The translations under genes and the position numbers were made by a program. A model generated the notes under the pieces. It did not search any database. It saw only the letters and a program-made list of their open reading frames with translations, and was not told where the DNA came from. Below are positions 21,996 through 31,970 of a DNA stretch of 64,000 bases, in pieces. The DNA is from Prorocentrum cordatum. Its lineage: Eukaryota > Sar > Dinophyceae > Prorocentrales > Prorocentraceae. The DNA lies in the NCBI GenBank assembly GCA_963575745.1, contig CAUYUJ010016893.1, positions 862,733 to 926,732 of the forward strand. The letters are read 5' to 3'. Position 1 is the first letter of the stretch. Every line of letters begins with the position of its first letter.

Positions 21996-23345
21996 AAAGT
22001 GAGGACGCCCCCGATGATCGATCCTCGACCGAGCCGTCGATCGACGACGATGGTAGCGACGACGTCTGCCATCAAGGAGAAGGCTTCGGAGGAAGACGGG
22101 TCCTGGTTTCCGAGGCTTCTCTCAGAGCCACCACCTCTTCAGCCCGAGCCGCTCGCGGACGGCCCCACGGCCCCAGGAGGGCCCCATAGAGCTGGAAAGC
22201 TACGAGACATCTCCAAGACCCCTCTCCGGTAGGTGTTGAAGGCGAGCAGGCTGTACGACGCCTCGCCGCCCTCGCGCGAAGCGCGAGAAAACAGCTAAAG
22301 GTGTGGCAGAACCCGGCCACGCAAGGTGGTAGAGGGTGTGGAAGAATCCGGCCACCAAGACCCCTCTCCCTCAGGACCCGTGCCAGGGTCCATGCTGGCA
22401 GCTGTGGGGGGCCCGAAAAAACCACAAGCGGGCACCCAGAGGCCGAAACTGTTTTTTTTTTTTGTTTTTGTTTTTTTTTTTTTGTTTCCGAGAGGCCGAA
22501 ACTGTTGAAAAGCCTTGCAGGGCTCCACCCTCGACGACCTCACGACGACGGCAGCGACGACGGCGCCGGCGACGGAGGCGGAGGCGAAGAGAGATGCGGA
22601 GGAGAGTTTCGGCAGGAGGAGGAGAAGGAAAAGGAGAAAGGAGGAGGATAGAGAGAGAGAGGAGGAGAAGGAAAAGGAGAAAGGAGAAGGAAAAGGAGAA
22701 AGGAGGAGAAGGAAAAGGAGAAAGGAGGAGGAGAAGGAAAAGGAGAAAGGAGGAGGATGGAGAGAGGGAGAAGGAGAGACAAGGAAGGAGCACTCGCGCC
22801 ACGTATGACACCCCGCCCACCACCCATGTCGTCCCTTGCCATCGCGTTGGGCCCCCCTCCATTCGCACAGCCGAGCGTCAGAGAGGATGTGGTGTGGACT
22901 CCGAAAGGGTGACTTTGTCCAAGGGGACATCTGGAGCCAAGAGTTCGAGAGCACACGAAGGAGGATGCTGGGATAGGCATGACGGAGGCGGAGGGGAGAA
23001 GACGGAGTGGGGGAGGCCGCAAGTGGAAGGAGGCTGGACTGAAGACGACGACGAGGAAGGAAACGAAGCACGTACGAGGAGCAAGGAAGAGGCCAAAGGT
23101 AAAAAAGAAGGGGACAAAAGGCCAACTAACTGCATGGACGAGTTCGTCATTTCACGGGGAGAGTGCGTAGGAGGAGGCGAGGCGAGGCGAAGCGAGGCGC
23201 CCGTCAACCGTCCCGTGGGACGGCCCTGCGAGAGCCCGGCGGTGGCGCCGGAGCGCCGCGAACAAAACAAAAATATCCCGGCAAAGCAACCTAACAGCGA
23301 TGTGTATAAGCATATCTGGAAGCATTCCCCTTAAGATTCAGGTGA
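21996..23345. other. Low-complexity region with T tract and GGAGAA repeats
   Basis: A T-rich tract at 22451-22488 is flanked by two copies of gaggccgaaactgtt (22439 and 22491). GGAGAAGGAAAAGGAG repeats occupy 22610-22770. The remainder is GC-rich without recognisable coding motifs. The duplication around the T tract suggests slippage or a small insertion. Confidence 0.5.
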
Positions 23346-23594
23346 GAATCCAGCTGTAGAATTCTGCTGCTCTCGCAGTCGCAGTCGCATTCGCAGTGAC
23401 AGTCGCAGTGGCAACGCCCTTAGGATCCAATGGAATCCTAAGGATTCCGAGGGATTCCTAAGGCATCCTTAGGCATCCTTAGGAATCCATAGGAAACCTT
23501 AGGAAACCTTAGGAATCCTTCGGAATCCTGATTCCTAGGGATTCCTAGGGATTCCTGAGGATTCCTAAGGAATCCTAAGGTTTCCAAAGGATAC
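23346..23594. repeat. CCTTAGGAATC palindromic short repeat
   Basis: After a cagtcgcagt/cagtcgcatt run (23376-23415) come about 170 bp made of ggattcctaagg/ccttaggaatcc and close variants. Units are 10-14 bp and partly self-complementary, so each strand has many small hairpins. Confidence 0.85.
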
Positions 23595-25013
23595 GCCTGC
23601 CTCGGCCTCAGCCTCAGCCTGCCTCAGCCTCAGCCTGCCTCAGCCTCAGCCTCAGCCTGTCTCAGCCTCAGCCTGCCTCAGCATCAGCCTCAGCCTCAGC
23701 CTCAGCCTCAGCCTGCCTCGGCTTGCCTCGGCCTCAGCCTCAGCCTGCCTCGGCCTCAGCCTCAGCCTCAGCCTGCCTCAGCCCCAGCCTCAGCCTGCCT
23801 CAGCCTCAGCCTGCATCAGACTCAGCCTCAGCCTGCCTCAGCCGCAGCTTGCATAAGCCTCAGCCACAGCCTCAGCCTCAGCCTCAGCCTGCCTCAGCCT
23901 CAGCCTCAGCCTCAGCCTGCCTCGGTTTACCTCAGCCTCAGCCTCAGCTTGCCTCGGCCTCAGCCTCAACTTCAGCCTGCCTCGCCTCAGCGTCAGCCTC
24001 TAAGCCTCAGCCTGCCTCAGCCTCAGCCTAAGCCTCAGCCTGCCTCGGCCTCAGCCTCAGAGCCTCAGCCTCAGCCTGCCTCAGCCTCAGCCTCAGCCTG
24101 CCTAAGCCGCAGCTTGCCTCAGCCTCAGCCACTGCCTTAGCCTCAGCATCAGCCTGTGTCAGCTTCAGCCTCAGCCTCAGCCTGCCTCGGCTTGCCTCGG
24201 CCTCAGCCTCAGCCTCAGCCTGCCTCAGCCTCAGCGTCAGCCTCTCAGCCTCAGCCTGCATCAGCCTCAGCCTCAGCCTCAGCCTGCCTCAGCCTCAGTC
24301 ACAGCCTGCCTCAGCCTCCTGAGCCTGCCTCAGCCGCCTCAGCCTGCCTCGGCCTCAGCCTCAGCCTGCCTCAGCCTCAGCCTGCCTCAGCATCAGCCTC
24401 AGCCTGCCTCAGCATCAGCCTCAGCCTCAGCATCAGCCTCAGCCTCAGCCTCCGCCTCCGCCTCAGCCTGCCTCGGCTTGCCTCGGCCTCAGCCTCAGCC
24501 TGCCTCGGCCTCAGCCTCAGCCTCAGCCTGCCTCAGCCTCAGCCTCAGCCTGCCTCAGGCTCAGCCTGCCTCGGCCTCAGCCTAAGCCTCTGCCTGCCTC
24601 AGCCGCAGCTTGCCTCAGCCTCAGCCACAGCCTCAGCCACAGCCGCAGCCTCAGCCCCAGCCTGCCTCAGCTTCAGCCTCAGCCTCAGCCTGCCTCGGCT
24701 TGCGTCAGCGTCAGCCTCAGCCTGCCTCGGCCTCAGCCTCAGCCTCAGCCTGCCTCAGCGTCAGCGTCAGCCTCTAAGCCTCAGCCTGCATCAGCCTCAG
24801 CGTCAGCCTCAGCCTGCCTCAGCCTCAGTCTCAGCCTGCATCAGCCCCAGCCTGCCTCAGCCTCAACTTCAGCCTGCCTCGGCCTCAGCCTGCGTCAGCC
24901 TCAGCCTCAGCCTGCCTCCGCCTCAGCCTGCCTCAGCCTCAGCCTCAGCCTGCCTCGGCGTGCCTCAGCCTCAGCCTCAGCCTGCCTCGGCCTCAGCCTG
25001 CCTCAGCTCGGGC
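23595..25013. repeat. (CCTCAG)n satellite, about 1.4 kb
   Basis: The basic unit CCTCAG alternates with CCTGCCTCAG and CCTGCCTCGG higher-order units across the whole span. The 359-residue plus frame and its neighbours encode Gln/Pro/Ala/Ser repeats that simply mirror the satellite. The satellite ends abruptly where the left LTR begins. Confidence 0.97.
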
Positions 25014-25300
25014 AGTCGAAAACAAGCTGGTAAGCTTAGGTATGTGTTACGCTTTAAGCGTTGCCATATCCCAGGCTTTGGCTCATATCGCATGAGCAAG
25101 AGTGCAAGACGAAGCATGGGATCTGGAGTAAAGGATAGGATGGGCATCGTCAATGGAAAAGGTATTTTCCGATCTCTGATGCAAGTCGTGCGCCTCAGTG
25201 AGGCACAGTCATATATTTGGCCGGGCCCGGCTTGAGCCAGGCACGGCAGCGGTACATGCTCGATTTATACCTCGCCTTTAACCTTCTCCGTTTAAAGTCG
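25014..25300 (-). repeat. 3' LTR
   Basis: This LTR is downstream of ORF3 in the element's orientation. Both ends carry the pentamer AGTCG on the plus strand, and the usual TG..CA termini are absent. It contains GCCTCAGTGAGGC (25192-25204) and GCCGGGCCCGGC (25220-25231) palindromes and, on the sense strand, TATAAAT (25263-25269). Confidence 0.95.
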
Positions 25301-25402
25301 GAGGGGGAGGAGACGAGCAGGCACCGCACTTCTACATTATGCGGAAAAACAGTGCTAAGCAGCAGCGGCTGCCTACAAGGAAAGGGCGCGCGAGTAGCCT
25401 CG
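25301..25402 (-). other. 3' untranslated segment, lacking a normal polypurine tract
   Basis: About 100 bp separate the ORF3 stop from the 3' LTR. A standard element has a purine run on the sense strand just before the 3' LTR. Here the sense strand reads CTCGTCTCCTCCCCCTC, so the purine run (25301-25317) is on the other strand. No alternative sense-strand purine run is adjacent. Confidence 0.6.
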
Positions 25403-25455
25403 CTACCGGCGAGTTTCCTCGCTATTAAAGCGCACCTGCCCGCGGGTTTCCCCGC
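25390..25455. repeat. Cluster of three GC hairpins at the ORF3 stop
   Basis: Perfect 5-bp stems with 4-nt loops occur at 25390-25403 (GCGAG/CTCGC), 25409-25422 (GCGAG/CTCGC) and 25442-25455 (GCGGG/CCCGC). The TAG stop at 25403-25405 sits next to the first. The stem change GCGGG to GCGAG is matched by CCCGC to CTCGC. Confidence 0.85.
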
Positions 25456-28400
25456 TAGCTCGGGAGGCAGGGCCGTCCTGAGACGACCTGCCCGCCCTAT
25501 ACGGTGTATGTTTCTTCAGCTCGTGCTTGAAGGATTGCTGGCCGGCCATTACTTGTAGGAGCAACGCGCGGTCAATACTACCTTTGGTATGACCATCGGC
25601 AGTCATATCCCGCGTGTCACACCATTGAACGCTTTCAACGATTCCGCGCTCCATCATCTGGCGGATCCAGCTAATGTGCCCAAGCAGAGTACATTCTGTG
25701 GGCTTCTTCAGATCTTTGCTAGACAAAGACTTGAAGACAGACTCGGCATCAATAGTCAGAGTGACTTTGATACATAGACCACCCATTTCCAATATGTTCT
25801 TTAACTGTGTGGGGGTCAATGGTCCCGAGTGTAGCTCGTGGAGCGTTACAATGGTCGGGTAGCAGTCTTCCAAGTTGTGGGCTGCTGCCAGTGTTTCCGC
25901 AGAGTAGCTCGAACGCACCTGCAGTCGATGAGACTTGCAGTATGCGTCCACCAGGTGCACGACGGGTTTCCCCGCTTGCGTGTGGCCACGCCTCAGCAGG
26001 TTAGCCCCGCGGATACCATAGCCTTTGACTTCGTCGTCTTCATCTCCGTTGAGACGACGATAGCCAGAATCGCTATGCAGGTCGACTTCTCCTGTTGGGG
26101 TCATAGCTTGATACACGATCTTCTTCGGACCTGCCTGTAGCTTTCTGGTAACCGCGTTTAGTCGTCGTACCTGGATGTTTGTCGGTTCCTGGATACGTTG
26201 TAGTGAGACAACATAGACCATCAGCCATACCTGCGTGATCAACGCATAGGCTAGAGCGCCACGAAGACTGACGAACATATCAGAAATCGTCTTTGTCGCT
26301 TTGCTCTCAGGATCAGCTCCTGTGAGTTCTGGATGTGTGATAGGACGAAGCTGTTTGATGTATTCGTCCTGATCGAGAGTGACGCTCCCATCATCGGTCT
26401 TGTTGTACCGAACGGCACAGTTTGTGTATGTGTGCTTGTTCAGTTTGCACTTCCCAAACGTATCTTCAACACACTTGACATACTTGTCAATAGCCTCTTC
26501 CTTCCCAGTCATATTGATGTCATCAACGTGCTTGGCTGTCAAGAGGTTTGAGCTCATCTCGAACTCTTCGTCGTATGAAGTAGGCTGTAGCCCAAAGCTC
26601 CTAGTGATGGACCTGAGCTTCAGCGAGAATGCCCTGGGAGCATCCTTCGTGCCCGTCCCCGGCTTCAGACACCGAAGACAATGCTTTGATTCGTCATATG
26701 ACTCAAAGCCTGGCAGCGTGCGAAGGACAGCTGCTGACCCAGGTGGTAGTGTGAAGCACACCACACGCTCTTTCTCGCCCGTTGCCGCGGCGAGCTCGCC
26801 ATAGGTCAGTCCCTTCAAGAAAGCCATGTTGATGTCCAGGGAAGCGATGATCCAAGCTTTGTTGCATGCAGCAGAACTTGCGAGCAGTCTCTGGCTTGAC
26901 CTCCTTGCCGTGCCAGAGAAGGTTTCGACATCAAAGGCTTCAAGGTCCATGAAGCCACGGAGTACCAAGCGTAACCTGATCGTCCTTTCCATTTCGCCCT
27001 TTTCGTTCTTGACAAACTTCCATTTGTATACGTAGCGTGACGTCATGATGTTAGACGCTTTGCTCAAGTCAGTCATCTGGAAGCATTTGTTGTCAAGCCA
27101 AGTCTTCAATTCTGTGTAAAGGGCTTTGGAAACTTTGACCGGATTTGCTTGGATGTCGGCCTTCGTGAGTAGATCGTCTTCCTTGACGACCACGGCACGT
27201 TTGGAGGCAGCACTAACATATACTCGCATAGTCGTGACGCTGCTGTCATCCAACAATCGGCGTTGCTGCTCGGACAGGACGACTTTGGACATGTCTGCTG
27301 TGAAGCAGAGCTCGACGTACTTCCCGTGCTCATCGGAGTCCAGGTCATATTTACTGTCCGGATCCGTGGAGCATAAGGGAACGTAGTAAGAAGTGTCCAT
27401 GTCGTATCCTGGCGGGTGACCCCGCTCCGGCAAGTGGCCTTGCACATCTTCACAGGTCGTAGAGACTAACACACACTGTGTGTCTGTCATGTATGTGGGA
27501 ACTGTATGCATGACTTCCTCTGTGTCAGCTTCAAGGAGTGTTCTGTCATCCATCAGTTCAGCATACCACGACTTCAAGACAAAAGCATCCAGATCTTCTT
27601 CTGTTTCCTCTATGATGGTCGGGAGCCGACCATCGTTATCCGTAGGAGGCTCCTCAGGAGCAGCTGCTGGAGGTGATTCGCTTGGTGGTGGACCATCAGC
27701 GAGTTCCTCAAACTTAGTGAGGTCTTGGTCAAACCCAGCAGACGGCTTCCTGGATTTAAGACACTGGATGATGCGTGAGTGTGTAGATCCTGTGATGTCG
27801 TAGATGTTCAAGGCAGTGCCATCAGCTTCGTAGTAATGAAAGCCAGGGGTCACATCATTATCATAGTGCACTAATGTACAGCTGTCTGCATAGGGTGCAG
27901 CAGGCAACTTCGTCAGGCTCTTAGCAAGTCGTACAGCAACAACGTTTTCAATACGAAAGTAGTTGCGTATGAGGTACTGAAGAGCCAAGTGCACCTTAGG
28001 CGAAAGTCGGCTCGCAGCAGTCATCTGCAGCCGACCCTGTTTCGCTGGTAGATATCCGAAAGTCATGGCGGGTTTCCCCGCTGGCAGACCGGCAATAAAG
28101 GCCAATACTGTCCGAAGGGCCGTATTGTCCGATCCTATCTCGCGGACCATAAGTGCTTCGATGTACAGCGTGTGTCGTGTGTCAGGATACTGTACTCGCA
28201 CCTCGCGACTGCCGACCTTCACGATGACCTGGCCTCGGTCAGGTTCGTTGCGGATGACCGGGTATGGACCACTCCATCCACCCCAGTCGTCTTTCGTGGT
28301 GGTCGGGCGATGATAGTCCACGAGATCTCCCTCTTTGTAGTGAAATTCACCCGTAGCAGTAGTCTTCGTACGGAGAGCCCTGTTCGTCTTGGCAACCGCA

Positions 28401-31400
28401 GTGGCCTGCGTGATTGCCTCCAGACTAACCCTCCTGATTGTTTCCTCCCTTGAGTGATCTGATGATTCAGCGGACTGATCATGATCCAAGACAGGGAAAT
28501 CGGGAAGCATAGCTGGTTGTCTGCCATACAGCGCATTGTACGGAGACACTTCATTGTAGAAGGTAAATGCGTTGCTGGCAAACAAGGCTTCATGTAAGAG
28601 ACGAGTGAAATTGAGAGGGATATTTAATCTATTCAATTCTTCTCCCATCACGTGTAAGAGGTGTCGCAGGATGCCGTTCCTAGCTTCGATAGTTGTAGCG
28701 TGTTGGCCACGCGCTCGAATACGAAGCTCTGTTCCCTTAGCCTTAAGGATGGCCTTTGCTGTATCATTATTCAGTGCTCCTTCCCCATCGGAGTATAAGA
28801 TTTTAGCAGGGCCATGTTGCATCCAAGTCGTATGATAGGCATCGAGAACAGTATGCATGGCTTTATCAGGAATCTCTGTGCCAGCTGCCCAGCGAATACA
28901 ACGGTCGATGATGTGAAAAACAATATGTTCCTGTTTGTAAAAGAAAAGATCACATTCGACTTCCTCGTTGAAACGTCCTGGCAGTGACACAGAAGGCATC
29001 ACCGTGTTGCCTGGTTTGTCCCAGGCTCGACATTCTCTACACGAGTCGCAAATGCCTTTGATCAGACTCAAACGGGTTTCACCCAGACCAACCTTGGTTA
29101 GAATCATCCGCATTTTTGGCTCCTTGGCATGAAACCATCTCAGGTGGAGTTTGCGGAGTTCTCGCTGCACTACAGCTGGGTCGAAGCTGCGCAGGTTTTG
29201 GAGGCTGAGCTGAACGTCGAAGCGAGTCCAATCAGGGAGCCTTGGCCTTGGCCTCGGCTCTGCTTGAGGCTGCGGCGGTGGTGGAGGATCTCCTCCCTCC
29301 ATGCGTCCGCGCCTTGCTGCAACTTGTGGCAGTCTACGGTGATCGTCAGAGCTGCCAGCACCACTGTTGCCACCATTAGCCCCGTCAGCTCTGGTGATGT
29401 CATGGCTGCTGGCGCCTGCGGTTGGATCGCCCTCACCAGGCCGTGGCGGCCTAGGCGCGCGTATGCGCGCTCTCGCGGCCGGCGCCGCTTTTGCGGCTGG
29501 CGCCGCTTCTGCGGCTGGAGCCGCTTCCGCGGCTGGCGCCGCAGGAGCGGCTTGCCCCGCCGGGCGCGGCTGGCCAAAGTTATCTGGCAGCTTCCATTTT
29601 TCGGCGAATCTGCATTGGCCAGATATCTTGGTGTGGTGAGGATTGCTCTTCTGATATTCCTTCTTACAGCTTGGACAGTCCCAGTAATACGGTTCAACAT
29701 CATACCACCGACACATCTTCGGATCCCTGCTGTGCTTTGGTGATTGCTTGTAGTTGTTGTCCACACAGCCAGGGCACCCAAGACCGCCAGGTGGTGGTCG
29801 CCAGATTTCTCCGTTTGGGTGTCTCCGGATTGTTGGGTCGTCCAAGTCGTAGCCAGCACTGTTTGTTACGAACGCATAGCTGCGTTCACGATTCGCGAAT
29901 GGATCGCGACCGTAAGCAAACAGGTCTTTGGCGATTTGCACCGCATCAACGATCAGTGACTGCATTCTGTAGGTATACTGTGCCGCCCTTGCTAGCTCTT
30001 TGTTACAAGCATTGGCGTGCACATGATTTCCTGGACAACGCTTGCCTCTGAAAGGTGCCAACAACTCTTCTTTGTTTGCCATCATCTGTGTTGGCTTGCG
30101 GATGTATTGTCCAAATGAATCTTTGAGACCAGTCGTGCACTGATCAATAATCGTTTGGCAAGTGACCTTGCGTTGTGCCAGTTCCTTCCATGGCTGGATC
30201 TCATCCACCCACGTGCCCATTGGTTGTTCCCTGAGAAAGAAACGTCTTAGGTCGTCTTGTAATAGAGCGACTGTTCCACAGAACGTGATGTGAGGCAGGT
30301 CCTCTTTGTGGTGTTTAAGCCACGTATCATGATTGACCTGTGCGTTGAAGTAGGAAGGGAGTCCAGTAGTTCTGCAACTTGGCTGCAGAATCGTGATCTT
30401 GACAAAGCAAGTCTTGAGGTAGTGGAGGACTGCTCTTTGTACTTCCGAGTTTCCAAGGTCAACCATAGATATCTTGTCAAGGTTCCCGCCTGACGAGAGT
30501 CCCCTCTTGAAGGCTAATATGGATATACCACCCTTGCCCCCACATAATTCAAGCATGTCCACTTGATTGTTTCTGCCGTAGCATAATGACTGGACCATCG
30601 AGAAGACATCAGCATGTGAGTCAGCGGGTTGCCCCGCCGGTAACATCATGAAGATGTCCTCTGATTCGCTGTCCGAGTCCGAGTCGTCAAGAGGAACGTC
30701 GTTGAAATATGTGGAGCAGTCAAGCCCTTTGAGGTCCTCTCCACAGTCGTCGTTACCGTCTTCCACTTTCTTCGGGACTTTCTTCGGTTTGATGCCGGCT
30801 TCTTTGTCAGCTTTCTGCTTTTCTTTCTGTTTTATCCTGGCATCAGTGGGCAACGCAGTTTCCGCGGAGAGATCCGCTGCGGAGGAATCCGCTGTAAAGT
30901 CAGGAAATGGCGGAATTTCAGGAAGGTTGTTGGTGGGTCGCGTTTGGCAACGCTCAATCGAAGGGGGAGGAGATCGATCGTCGTCGACGATCGTCACACG
31001 CTTTGGGCGTGGCCTTCGCGACTCACCATTGCCATGAAGAACTGGAGCCGGAGGCTCCCAGTATAGCCGAGTACTGATGTTTGTAACCCCATCAGGTAAT
31101 GGAGCTACATAATTGTACCCAGTTGGCTGATCCTGGATTCTGATATCTTGAACGATCTTGTTCGTGTCCAGGTCGGTCGTGACCCTACGAACCACATGGT
31201 CCCATTGAGGGCCCTTTTGTGGACATTGGACGTAGTGTCTGACCTTTTTGTCAACGCGTGTACACACACTGAGGTGTACCGCACTCCGCTCATTCCTGAT
31301 CATGTTGGCTTTATCGAGTTGATCAAGGAAGCGTGCAATAATAATAGCCAAAGTTTTATTCCGAAACTCGGCACGTTGCTGATCTTGGCCATACCAATCC

Positions 31401-31801
31401 AAATCATGCTCCTTGTGTGATCCACAAGTACATTTCCATAAGTTTATCGGTATATGAGGACAAGATGTAGCAACTTGTATATAGGAACCACTGGGATATT
31501 TACTGGATCGGTCAAACTTGATACCGAAATGACAGAGTCTGATTCGTATAGTGCTTAGCTTCAAATCTTCGATAACATCTTTGATCGGACCCTGTTTCCA
31601 GAAATACCCGGGTGGCCCCAGGATAACTATCTGCATTCTCAGAGCACGCGCTTTGATCAGGAGATTTTGTATACGTTGATAATGTGGCCCCGCCCTCTTT
31701 CCTGGAGTACGAACGTACCAATCAGAGGGTGTGGCCACCCACAACATATTGTAGTCTCCTGCCAACAAATTTCCCAAATACTGTGTTCCAGTTGAAGTCA
31801 T
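25403..31801 (-). CDS. pol: ORF3: pol polyprotein (methyltransferase-like, integrase, copia reverse transcriptase, RNase H)
   Basis: The frame has 2132 residues from the first ATG and is open in the same frame back to the UGA at 32003. An N-terminal conserved-looking block (residues 90-165) includes a CTCGSHKEH cluster. At 410-530 a methyltransferase-like segment shows LELCGGKGG, QPSCRTTG and REQPMGTW. A Cys/His cluster follows at 675-725 (CPGC..CPSC). Integrase has H (about 890) and ICDSC, then catalytic D in VECDLF (about 948), D in LYSDGEG (about 1003) and E in IEARNG (about 1036). The copia-type RT has SLDINMAFLKG (about 1654) and HVDD (about 1759) in place of YVDD. RNase H residues lie in HSDSGY, SAETLAA and DAESV (1905-2030). 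The frame ends TAG in a cluster of GC hairpins. All catalytic residues appear present. Confidence 0.95.
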   Translation of the reverse strand: MTSTGTQYLGNLLAGDYNMLWVATPSDWYVRTPGKRAGPHYQRIQNLLIKARALRMQIVILGPPGYFWKQGPIKDVIEDLKLSTIRIRLCHFGIKFDRSSKYPSGSYIQVATSCPHIPINLWKCTCGSHKEHDLDWYGQDQQRAEFRNKTLAIIIARFLDQLDKANMIRNERSAVHLSVCTRVDKKVRHYVQCPQKGPQWDHVVRRVTTDLDTNKIVQDIRIQDQPTGYNYVAPLPDGVTNISTRLYWEPPAPVLHGNGESRRPRPKRVTIVDDDRSPPPSIERCQTRPTNNLPEIPPFPDFTADSSAADLSAETALPTDARIKQKEKQKADKEAGIKPKKVPKKVEDGNDDCGEDLKGLDCSTYFNDVPLDDSDSDSESEDIFMMLPAGQPADSHADVFSMVQSLCYGRNNQVDMLELCGGKGGISILAFKRGLSSGGNLDKISMVDLGNSEVQRAVLHYLKTCFVKITILQPSCRTTGLPSYFNAQVNHDTWLKHHKEDLPHITFCGTVALLQDDLRRFFLREQPMGTWVDEIQPWKELAQRKVTCQTIIDQCTTGLKDSFGQYIRKPTQMMANKEELLAPFRGKRCPGNHVHANACNKELARAAQYTYRMQSLIVDAVQIAKDLFAYGRDPFANRERSYAFVTNSAGYDLDDPTIRRHPNGEIWRPPPGGLGCPGCVDNNYKQSPKHSRDPKMCRWYDVEPYYWDCPSCKKEYQKSNPHHTKISGQCRFAEKWKLPDNFGQPRPAGQAAPAAPAAEAAPAAEAAPAAKAAPAARARIRAPRPPRPGEGDPTAGASSHDITRADGANGGNSGAGSSDDHRRLPQVAARRGRMEGGDPPPPPQPQAEPRPRPRLPDWTRFDVQLSLQNLRSFDPAVVQRELRKLHLRWFHAKEPKMRMILTKVGLGETRLSLIKGICDSCRECRAWDKPGNTVMPSVSLPGRFNEEVECDLFFYKQEHIVFHIIDRCIRWAAGTEIPDKAMHTVLDAYHTTWMQHGPAKILYSDGEGALNNDTAKAILKAKGTELRIRARGQHATTIEARNGILRHLLHVMGEELNRLNIPLNFTRLLHEALFASNAFTFYNEVSPYNALYGRQPAMLPDFPVLDHDQSAESSDHSREETIRRVSLEAITQATAVAKTNRALRTKTTATGEFHYKEGDLVDYHRPTTTKDDWGGWSGPYPVIRNEPDRGQVIVKVGSREVRVQYPDTRHTLYIEALMVREIGSDNTALRTVLAFIAGLPAGKPAMTFGYLPAKQGRLQMTAASRLSPKVHLALQYLIRNYFRIENVVAVRLAKSLTKLPAAPYADSCTLVHYDNDVTPGFHYYEADGTALNIYDITGSTHSRIIQCLKSRKPSAGFDQDLTKFEELADGPPPSESPPAAAPEEPPTDNDGRLPTIIEETEEDLDAFVLKSWYAELMDDRTLLEADTEEVMHTVPTYMTDTQCVLVSTTCEDVQGHLPERGHPPGYDMDTSYYVPLCSTDPDSKYDLDSDEHGKYVELCFTADMSKVVLSEQQRRLLDDSSVTTMRVYVSAASKRAVVVKEDDLLTKADIQANPVKVSKALYTELKTWLDNKCFQMTDLSKASNIMTSRYVYKWKFVKNEKGEMERTIRLRLVLRGFMDLEAFDVETFSGTARRSSQRLLASSAACNKAWIIASLDINMAFLKGLTYGELAAATGEKERVVCFTLPPGSAAVLRTLPGFESYDESKHCLRCLKPGTGTKDAPRAFSLKLRSITRSFGLQPTSYDEEFEMSSNLLTAKHVDDINMTGKEEAIDKYVKCVEDTFGKCKLNKHTYTNCAVRYNKTDDGSVTLDQDEYIKQLRPITHPELTGADPESKATKTISDMFVSLRGALAYALITQVWLMVYVVSLQRIQEPTNIQVRRLNAVTRKLQAGPKKIVYQAMTPTGEVDLHSDSGYRRLNGDEDDEVKGYGIRGANLLRRGHTQAGKPVVHLVDAYCKSHRLQVRSSYSAETLAAAHNLEDCYPTIVTLHELHSGPLTPTQLKNILEMGGLCIKVTLTIDAESVFKSLSSKDLKKPTECTLLGHISWIRQMMERGIVESVQWCDTRDMTADGHTKGSIDRALLLQVMAGQQSFKHELKKHTPYRAGRSSQDGPASRASGETRGQVRFNSEETRR
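29475..29560. repeat. Tandem hairpin array, 18-nt period
   Basis: Hairpins start at 29475, 29493, 29511 and 29529, with a one-mismatch copy at 29547, each exactly 18 nt after the last. Stem arms are GCGGC/GCCGC with loops CGGC, TGGC and TGGA. They encode Ala-rich AAPAAEAAPAAEAA. The same 18-nt spacing occurs at 33537/33555/33573, 34138/34156 and 35328/35346, and a 24-nt spacing at 32412-32497. Confidence 0.85.
30180..30575 (-). other. SAM methyltransferase-like domain within ORF3
   Basis: LELCGGKGGISILAFKRG resembles the glycine-rich SAM-binding motif I of cytosine methyltransferases. LQPSCRTTG stands where motif IV would be, with PSC instead of PPC, and REQPMG where motif VI (ENV/ENP) would be. 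Dinoflagellate LTR elements are known to have captured cytosine methyltransferases, which makes this reading reasonable. The altered motifs leave activity uncertain. Confidence 0.45.
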
Positions 31802-31970
31802 TACCTCATTATGGGTAATCCGGTCGCATATATATCCACGGGTTCGGAGTTCAGCGCAAGCTGTGCGAATATCTTCGATGACGAGACATTTTGAATGATA
31901 TTTTTCTTCTCGGGCCTCAGCGCGGCCAACGTATGTCGCGAGGAGGCCGGTATTCGGCTTCTCTTCGCAA

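Noticed and set aside
23595-25013. Possible CRISPR-like or regularly spaced array
   Set aside because: Units are continuous hexamers and decamers without unique spacers. The organism is eukaryotic and no cas genes are present.
24156-25235. 359-residue plus-strand ORF rich in Ala, Ser, Gln and Leu
   Set aside because: It is the CCTCAG satellite read as protein. The last part simply reads the non-coding strand of the LTR.
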